This document shows positions 30,720-34,538 of a DNA stretch of 34,538 nucleotides, one piece after another; within the stretch, counting starts at the first letter, position 1; every line of letters begins with the position of its first letter. Origin of the DNA: Acidobacteriota bacterium. GTDB lineage: Bacteria > Acidobacteriota > Terriglobia > Bryobacterales > Bryobacteraceae. The position numbers were made by a program, and so were the translations under genes. Under the pieces are notes generated by a model. The model made no database searches and was not told the origin of the DNA. It was given only the letters and a program-made list of their open reading frames with translations. The stretch lies in the NCBI GenBank assembly GCA_016870915.1, contig VFZY01000046.1:1-34538 (forward strand), in the 5' to 3' direction.

Positions 30720-33700
30720 TTTCGCGCGGCTCCGTGCGTGCCGAAGAGTTCAGATATCCGAACCGCGAGTTGGTGACGTCCACGGACTGGATGCGGCTGA
30801 ACCAGGGGAAGTTGAACGCATTCTGGGCATCGGCGCGGAACTGGAAGCGGATGTTGCGTTCCTTGTGCAGGATGAAGTCCTTCGAAATGGAGAGTTCACC
30901 CACGTTCAGACTCTTGGAACGAACGTCGGGGAAGCGTGTGGGGAAGTCGCGGAGCGTGAACGGCGCCTGCCGCTGGGTTGGGAAGAGGGCAGTGTCGAAG
31001 AAGACGTCCTGTAGCGGGTCGAATTCCGAGCGGCCGTTCTTCCTGGCCAAGTCGTCCCGCTGGCCGTGGTTGAAGCGGGCGGAACGGGCAGTGAGGGGAG
31101 CCGCATTCGGGAAGTCGAAGAGCAGGCCGGAGCGGTAGACGTACTGGAAGTTGACGTTCCAGTTCCCAAGCACTCCGCGGGCCACGCGATTCCAACCGCT
31201 GCCCCAGCGCCGGTTGGTGCCGAACGGCAGTTCATAGCTGGAAACCACAGCGAGATTCTGCGGCGTGTCGAACTCAACCATGCGCTTTTCAAGGGCCGTA
31301 TTGAGCAGATTTCCAAGACTGATATCCTGCGCGTTCAGGACATTGGTTCGCTCCAGGGCCTTCGAGACTGTGTAGGCTACCTGCATTGCCAGGCCGGAAC
31401 TGAACCGGCGCGTGGCCTTCATCTGCAGGGAGTCATAGCGCTGCCGGCCGATGGGTACGTCGCTGATCGACACGTTGGCGAACTGCGGGAACGCGAACAT
31501 GAGCTGCTGGCGGGGAATGGTGGCTCCGTTGAACGCGGAACCGGGCAACTGGCCGGCCATCGGGTTGGGCACCTGCGCATTGAAGAACGCGGCGCGCTGG
31601 GCCACGGGCAGCCGCTGGAGTTCGGCATCCGGGATGTAGTTGAGCGCCAGGCCCACCGGCAGTTTTCCGGTGATGTTCCCTGAGTACGACGCGTCCACCA
31701 CGAATCCGAATGGAAGTTCGCGCTGGAGGCCGAAGGAGAACTGTTGCGAGTACGGCAAAGGGCGGTCGAGGAACTGGGCGCCAACGCCCTGGCCGAGGTT
31801 GGTGGCCAGTCCCAAGGAATTGCCGATGGGCTGGAGCAGCCCCTGAGGATAGAGGCTCAGCGGGAACGGGTCAGAGAGCGTGACCGCCGGGTTGACGTTG
31901 TCGGTGGTGGCAATGAGAGGCGTCCGCCGGCTGAAGCCGGCATCGCTGCCGTTGGCGCTCTGCCCGAGGAAGGACAGCCCGTAGCCGCCGCGCATCACCC
32001 ATTTGGGCCGGAAGTGCCAGGCCACGCCAACGCGGGGCTGCCAGTTGTTGCGGTCGCCGAGGAAGGCGCCGCGATTGCTTCCATCGGCAAAGACAAGGCC
32101 GCCGCGGAGGTTGAGGCCGCCGGCGCGGAGCGGGCTGGCCTGATCGAAGGCGAAGCCGCGAATCATGCGGTTGTAGCGTTCGGTGATGGGAGTTTCGTAG
32201 TCCCAGCGCAGGCCGAGGTTGATGGTCAGGTTGCGGGTGAGCTTCCAGTCGTCCTGGACGAAGCCGGCGAAGTAGTGGTTGCGGTAGGCCGAGTCGATGT
32301 TGCGATCCACGTAGCCGGCGCTGGGCACGCCCAGCAGGAAGGAGGCGAACTCGTTGCCGCTGAGGGCGTCGCCGCGCAGGGGGTCAGCCTGGGTCCAGCG
32401 CTTGTCGAAGTTGTAGGCGCCAGAGGCCGAACCGGGGTTGAGCGTGTTGCGGTGGTAGCGGCGGAAATCGCCGCCCATCTTCACGGAATGCGTGCCGCGA
32501 ATCCAGTTGAGGGTGGGCTGCAGGCTGTAATTGTCGTTGGCGCTATACGAGGTGGTGCGGTCGGCGCCGGCGTCGGTGTAGGTGCCCAGCGTGAAGCGCG
32601 GAAACTGGATGGCGGTGAACTGGGAGACCAGACGGTCGGGGAAGCCCAGTTGACGCGGGTCATAGCCGCCGCCGAAGATGTTGCCGCCGAAGCCTTCAAA
32701 GCGCGCCAGGCCGGCGCGAACGTTGAAGACCATGGTGGGGCTGAGGGTGTAGGTGAGGTCCGACGCCCAGGTGCGTGAGACGCGCGTGGAGGGAGCCTCC
32801 GGGCTGGGTTCCGCCGGGTTGTTGCCCCACACGATGCGGGCGAAATTCGACCAGGGAGTCTGGGCATAGCGGAAGCTGAAGCTGGCCTTGCTGGTGGGCC
32901 GGTAATCGAGTTTGCCGTTCCAGGAGTCGTAGCCGTTCCGGGCGGCGGTGACCAGGGCGTAGTTGCCCTCGTTGTCCAGGCCGAGCGGAGGCCGGTTGGG
33001 CTCCGGCAGGAACGCGGCGACGCGGGAAGACACCGGGTTGATGCGGGACTGTGGGATGCGGTTGCCGGCGAACGGCCGGCGCGTCGTGGGGTCGTAGACG
33101 ATGACAGGCTGATTGGCGTTGTTGCGCAGGGTGGAGAAGTCGCCCCCCTTTTCCGCGGCGGTGGGCATCTTGCGCACCTGCAGGCCGGGATTCCGCTCGC
33201 GCAGTGCTTCCAGCGAGATCATGAAGAACAGCTTGTTGCGGCCGTCGACCAGCTTGGGAATGCGAATGGGGCCGTCGAGTTCAAAGCCCGGTGTGTTCTG
33301 CTTGAACGGTGTCCTGCGGCGACCCAAGGCGTTGTCGATCCAGGTGGCCGCGTAGAGCTTGTCGTTCTCGAGAAAGTGGAAGAGTTGGCCGTGATAGGAG
33401 TTGGTGCCGCTCTTGAGATTGATGGCCGTGACGCCCCCGCCGATGCGCCCGTACTGCGCGTCGTAGGTGTTGCTTACCACCGATACTTCTTCAACGCTCT
33501 GGAGGGCGGGCACATAGGCCACGCCGCGATCTCCGAGCGTGGTGGGCAGGCCGTCGATGAGCGTCTCATTCTCCTGCCGCCGGCCGCCGTTGATGGACAC
33601 GCCGTTGATGTTGCCGAACGCGTAGAGCTCGAAATCGCCCCAATAGTTGCTGGCCTTGTAGACGCCTGGCAGTGTGTACTGGAACTGAAAAAGGTTGCGG

Positions 33701-34131
33701 CCGCTGGTGGGGATGTTGTCGATGAACTTCTGTTCGATGGTGGCGACGCGGGTGGCGGTTTCGGTTTGCAGTTGCAGCGCTTCTCCCGTCACCGTGATGC
33801 TTTCGGCGACCGCGCCCAGTTCAAGGGACACGTCGAGTGAAACCCGGTCGGCCGCCTGCAGCGTCAGGTTATCCCGGACTGCTTTGCGGAACCCCTGGCG
33901 TTCGATGGCCACCTGATAGGCGCCGGGCAGCAGGAACTGAACCAGGTAGCGCCCGGTTTCATTGGTTTCCCCGTCGCTCACAGTGTTCCGCGTGGTGCTG
34001 CGCACCGTGACGCGAGCGTTTGGCACGGGTGCTCCCCCAGGGTCCGTCACCAGGCCGGAAAGAGTGGCGCGTGACTCCTGGGCCAGACCGGAGGCTGCCG
34101 CCAGGAGAGCGAGAGCGATGGAGTGTTTCAT
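30691..34131 (-). CDS. TonB-dependent receptor (Oar-like) with carboxypeptidase-regulatory-like domain
   Basis: A 1,146-residue outer-membrane receptor. A signal peptide (KHSIALALLAAASGLAQ) is followed by a carboxypeptidase-regulatory-like beta-sandwich (about 20-105; LSGLVTDPGGAPVPNARVTV, TNETGRYLVQFLLPGAYQVAI), the plug (IPTSGRNLFQFQYTLPGV, ETLIDGLPT, VVSNTYDAQYGRIGGG) and a large barrel ending EIILAAKILF with terminal Phe. Such receptors import unknown large substrates, often glycans or peptides. ATG 34131 is chosen because it starts the signal peptide and has GAGAGG (reverse of 34142-34147) ten bases upstream; the in-frame start at 34296 adds a non-family extension. Its 3' end overlaps the kinase gene. 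It is a different receptor from the fragment at 128-793. Confidence 0.93.
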   Translation of the reverse strand: MKHSIALALLAAASGLAQESRATLSGLVTDPGGAPVPNARVTVRSTTRNTVSDGETNETGRYLVQFLLPGAYQVAIERQGFRKAVRDNLTLQAADRVSLDVSLELGAVAESITVTGEALQLQTETATRVATIEQKFIDNIPTSGRNLFQFQYTLPGVYKASNYWGDFELYAFGNINGVSINGGRRQENETLIDGLPTTLGDRGVAYVPALQSVEEVSVVSNTYDAQYGRIGGGVTAINLKSGTNSYHGQLFHFLENDKLYAATWIDNALGRRRTPFKQNTPGFELDGPIRIPKLVDGRNKLFFMISLEALRERNPGLQVRKMPTAAEKGGDFSTLRNNANQPVIVYDPTTRRPFAGNRIPQSRINPVSSRVAAFLPEPNRPPLGLDNEGNYALVTAARNGYDSWNGKLDYRPTSKASFSFRYAQTPWSNFARIVWGNNPAEPSPEAPSTRVSRTWASDLTYTLSPTMVFNVRAGLARFEGFGGNIFGGGYDPRQLGFPDRLVSQFTAIQFPRFTLGTYTDAGADRTTSYSANDNYSLQPTLNWIRGTHSVKMGGDFRRYHRNTLNPGSASGAYNFDKRWTQADPLRGDALSGNEFASFLLGVPSAGYVDRNIDSAYRNHYFAGFVQDDWKLTRNLTINLGLRWDYETPITERYNRMIRGFAFDQASPLRAGGLNLRGGLVFADGSNRGAFLGDRNNWQPRVGVAWHFRPKWVMRGGYGLSFLGQSANGSDAGFSRRTPLIATTDNVNPAVTLSDPFPLSLYPQGLLQPIGNSLGLATNLGQGVGAQFLDRPLPYSQQFSFGLQRELPFGFVVDASYSGNITGKLPVGLALNYIPDAELQRLPVAQRAAFFNAQVPNPMAGQLPGSAFNGATIPRQQLMFAFPQFANVSISDVPIGRQRYDSLQMKATRRFSSGLAMQVAYTVSKALERTNVLNAQDISLGNLLNTALEKRMVEFDTPQNLAVVSSYELPFGTNRRWGSGWNRVARGVLGNWNVNFQYVYRSGLLFDFPNAAPLTARSARFNHGQRDDLARKNGRSEFDPLQDVFFDTALFPTQRQAPFTLRDFPTRFPDVRSKSLNVGELSISKDFILHKERNIRFQFRADAQNAFNFPWFSRIQSVDVTNSRFGYLNSSARTEPREIILAAKILF

Positions 34132-34399
34132 GATGGAGTAACCTCTCCGACCATGACAGCACAGTTGGTGTCTGAATGGCCGCGCGCTAGAACCGTCCGT
34201 CGCATTTCCCTCCTCGATTCTTGCCTCCATCACGCAGCTCCACTTGCGCACCAGGTCCTGTTTGAGAAGGGGAACCGTGTCCTGTACGCGACTCATGAGA
34301 TGGAAGTAGTTCGCCGTATCGCCGACAGTCCCTCAAAGTGCCGGCGGGGTGAAGTACAATCGTGGAGCCTGGAAGTCCAGAGCGGACATCGGGATCAAA
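34132..34399. other. Intergenic stretch between the receptor gene and the right IS copy
   Basis: About 268 bases. The reverse strand should hold the receptor's promoter and has its GAGAGG ribosome-binding site at 34142-34147. I see no convincing -35/-10 pair. Open frames here on the minus strand run on from the IS sequence and resemble no family I know. The last four bases before the IS (34396-34399, CAAA) would be the target duplication if the insertion is intact. Confidence 0.5.
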
Positions 34400-34538
34400 C
34401 CCACATTTCCGTTTTGAGCCGCGCGTGCGAATCTCCTGGATGCTCGTCCGCATCAATATCGATAGGGGTTTGAAGGCAGCGAAGACCCCTGCGGAGGACA
34501 GCACCCAATGGGTGACAAACAAAACCAGCCCTTTCAGC
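34400..34538 (+). mobile_element. End of an IS1380-family insertion sequence (right copy, cut by window end)
   Basis: The element begins CCCACATTTCCG at 34400 and continues past the window edge. Bases 34400-34526 match 1-127 perfectly in reverse complement. Twelve further bases are visible here that the left copy does not show. An untranslated leader with GGAGG (34493-34497) precedes the transposase ATG at 34508. The element is oriented with its transposase reading away from the window, opposite to the left copy, so the two must be separate copies unless the contig is misjoined. Confidence 0.75.
34508..34538 (+). CDS. IS1380-family transposase, N-terminal fragment (runs off right edge)
   Basis: ATG at 34508 opens M-G-D-K-Q-N-Q-P-F-Q before the window ends. 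This matches my recollection of IS1380-family transposases in Acidobacteria and related phyla, which begin MGDKQNQPFQ and continue with a conserved VDFQGSRVTSDGGL segment that is not visible here. GGAGG lies ten bases upstream. Ten residues are few, so the family is likely rather than certain. Confidence 0.65.
   Translation, partial: MGDKQNQPFQ

Noticed and set aside
34132-34296. 55-residue N-terminal extension of the right TonB receptor
   Set aside because: It would place the signal peptide in the interior, and a ribosome-binding site sits before ATG 34131.
1-34538. CRISPR array, tRNA or rRNA genes, prophage, integron or restriction system
   Set aside because: No regularly spaced repeats, cloverleaf sequences, rRNA segments or matching protein families were found on either strand.

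Overview
The window looks like one contig from a GC-rich member of the Acidobacteriota, most like the Bryobacterales/Solibacter group. This is inferred from gene content, not from a marker gene. The evidence is: Oar-like TonB-dependent receptors with an N-terminal carboxypeptidase-regulatory-like domain, the exported DUF1592/DUF1552 and DUF1549-DUF1553/DUF1501 protein pairs shared by Planctomycetes and Acidobacteria, a PEP-CTERM protein, a Ser/Thr kinase with PEGA repeats, and strongly G/C-ending codons. No rRNA, tRNA, CRISPR array or phage gene was seen.

Ends. Bases 1-127 and 34400-34526 are a perfect 127-bp inverted repeat. In both copies the outward-reading strand carries GGAGG, a ten-base spacer and an ATG opening a frame MGDKQNQPFQ..., which I recognise as the N-terminus of an IS1380-family transposase. 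The contig is therefore bounded by two copies of one insertion sequence, each with its transposase-start end facing inward. The left copy cuts a TonB receptor gene (only its last 221 codons remain). The right copy lies upstream of a complete receptor gene.

Layout. 838-4515 (-): cytochrome-like DUF1592 protein plus Tat-exported DUF1552 protein. 4554-6023 (-): a lower-GC patch with a PEP-CTERM gene split by an in-frame TGA and a hicBA pair whose hicA carries a one-base frameshift. 6082-10538 (+): a nucleotidyltransferase-fold protein, then a DUF1549/DUF1553 cytochrome-like protein and a Tat-exported DUF1501 protein. 10629-11417 (+): OmpA-family protein. 11572-12987 (-): metallo-beta-lactamase/beta-CASP RNase. 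13039-16429 (+): dipeptidyl peptidase IV and a FabF-like ketoacyl synthase. 16416-18319 (-): a cystathionine gamma-synthase-family enzyme coupled to a receiver-like/DUF3052 fusion. 18363-21319 (+): PEGA Ser/Thr kinase coupled to a sulfite-oxidase-like/cytochrome c fusion. 21316-21834 (-): secreted DinB-like protein. 21906-26314 (+): RND permease and adaptor. 26280-27651 (-): pyrE-truA. 27711-30719 (+): PhnD-like binding protein and hybrid histidine kinase. 30691-34131 (-): full TonB receptor.

Themes. Most genes concern the envelope: receptors, RND efflux, OmpA, a secreted peptidase, heme-motif proteins and sensory kinases. Operons are compact: ATGA start/stop overlaps occur at 17198-17201, 19961-19964 and 25097-25100, and convergent genes often overlap at their 3' ends. 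No intergenic stretch exceeds about 270 bases. The most unusual points are the inverted IS boundaries, two adjacent broken genes in the low-GC patch, two analogous heme-protein/Tat-protein modules in one window, the kinase-sulfite oxidase coupling, and the PhnD-like/hybrid kinase pair.
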